Source: an uncultured Lachnospiraceae bacterium
GTDB taxonomy: Bacteria > Bacillota > Clostridia > Lachnospirales > Lachnospiraceae
NCBI GenBank assembly: GCA_910589385.1
Contig: CAJUTU010000052.1
Coordinates: 1-22,019, forward strand
Reading direction: 5' to 3'
Length of the DNA: 22,019 nucleotides
Below the pieces are notes generated by a model that saw only the letters and a program-made list of their open reading frames with translations, did no database searches and had not been told where the DNA came from. How positions within the stretch are numbered: the stretch's first letter is position 1; the number at the start of each line of letters is the position of its first letter. The position numbers and the translations under genes are program-made. Below are positions 21,580 through 22,019 of the stretch, one piece after another.

Positions 21580-22019
21580 ATGAATATGTGCATGGTTTCC
21601 GATGGTCAGGGAAATGTGGCGGCATTGGAAAAAGTGAGCGGAAACTATCAGGGGACAACCTTTCCCGGAGGGCATGTGGAGAGAAATGAGACTTTTGCAG
21701 AGGCCGTGATCCGGGAAGTAAAAGAAGCGACGGGACTTGTTATAGAAAATCCAAAGCTTTGCGGTGTCTATCATTGGTTCATTGACAGTGTGCATCAGAT
21801 CGTGTATATTTATCAGGCTGAAAAATATATCGGGGAATTACAGTCTTCTGCGGAAGGTCAGGTTTACTGGATCTCCGAAAAGGACTTCCTTGAAAAAGAC
21901 CTGGCTCCGGGAATGAGGGCAGTAGTAAAATTGATCCATGATGATACACTTAGCGAGTGCTATTTATCCTGGATTCTCGGAGTTAACATGACGAGGTTGG
22001 TACCTTCACTCCGAGAGCC
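21580..22019 (+). CDS. NUDIX hydrolase, partial at the window end and probably degraded
   Basis: NUDIX enzymes cleave nucleoside diphosphates linked to another group; relatives with this layout are often labelled 8-oxo-dGTP diphosphatase. The Nudix box is clear, GGHVERNETFAEAVIREVKE followed by ATGL, but the second Glu of the canonical REuxEE is Ala. After the box come a strand (LCGVYHWFIDSVHQIVYIY) and the family-like GQVYWISEKDF. ATG 21580 has no ribosome site and lies within the usual first strand (NMCMVSD). An AGGAGG at 21534-21539 precedes ATA rather than ATG, and the frame downstream of that ATA is shifted by two bases. The normal C-terminus is lost after LSECY, and the frame is open to the window edge. 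The fold is clear; activity is doubtful. Confidence 0.6.
   Translation, partial: MNMCMVSDGQGNVAALEKVSGNYQGTTFPGGHVERNETFAEAVIREVKEATGLVIENPKLCGVYHWFIDSVHQIVYIYQAEKYIGELQSSAEGQVYWISEKDFLEKDLAPGMRAVVKLIHDDTLSECYLSWILGVNMTRLVPSLRE
21975..22016. repeat. 9-bp inverted repeat at the window end
   Basis: TCTCGGAGT (21975-21983) and ACTCCGAGA (22008-22016) are perfect inverted copies 24 bases apart. They lie where the NUDIX frame stops looking like its family. They could be a hairpin or the edge of an inserted element that continues beyond the window. Confidence 0.5.

Noticed and set aside
21271..21795. A 174-codon minus-strand frame
   Set aside because: The plus strand over the same DNA encodes a clear NUDIX box; the reverse frame shows no family resemblance.
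21961..22019. T-box or integron attC site at the window end (GGTTGGTACC, GTTAAC)
   Set aside because: The T-box core and attC core sequences are not matched, and only a simple 9-bp inverted repeat can be supported.

Overview
The window looks like a chromosomal segment of a Lachnospiraceae-type gut Clostridium. The signs are strong GGAGG ribosome sites, clostridial -35/-10 promoters, a large Alu-domain SRP RNA, lineage-style hypothetical genes and a V-type ATP synthase operon. The family assignment is an inference from gene content and style; nothing here names a species.

Positions 1-4859 hold a KtrA/TrkA-type potassium-channel regulator, a hairpin terminator, a promoter, an HTH protein with a long acidic linker, a dGTPase (dgt), and a convergent minus-strand gene of unknown function carrying five 45-bp tandem repeats.

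Positions 4973-7785 hold tadA (tRNA adenosine deaminase), the SRP RNA on the opposite strand, a divergently transcribed 33-residue membrane peptide, and a membrane-anchored VanW-family protein.

Positions 7815-11080 are a tight plus-strand run: an AIR-synthase/HypE-like protein, an Lrp/AsnC regulator, a class I/II aminotransferase overlapping it by one base, and a TrmL tRNA methyltransferase.

Positions 11255-20447 encode a complete V-type (A/V) ATP synthase in the Enterococcus hirae ntp order: stalk G/H, I, K, E, C, F, A, B, D. Subunit K keeps the residues that bind Na+ in E. hirae NtpK, so a sodium-coupled enzyme is likely. A strong intrinsic terminator closes the operon. Its intergenic gaps contain unusual structure: a 67-bp imperfect palindrome between B and D, a 27-bp diverged repeat pair between F and A, and a 355-bp gap with an orphan small ORF and a hairpin between the first stalk gene and I.

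Positions 20492-22019 are a graveyard of mobile-element and accessory fragments: a truncated TnpV-like start, an eight-codon ORF followed by a terminator, a decapitated minus-strand ORF, a frameshifted ORF, and a NUDIX hydrolase with a damaged 5' end and one altered Nudix-box residue that runs off the window. I found no convincing new multi-gene system; the most notable unexplained signals are the operon's intergenic structures and this decayed tail.
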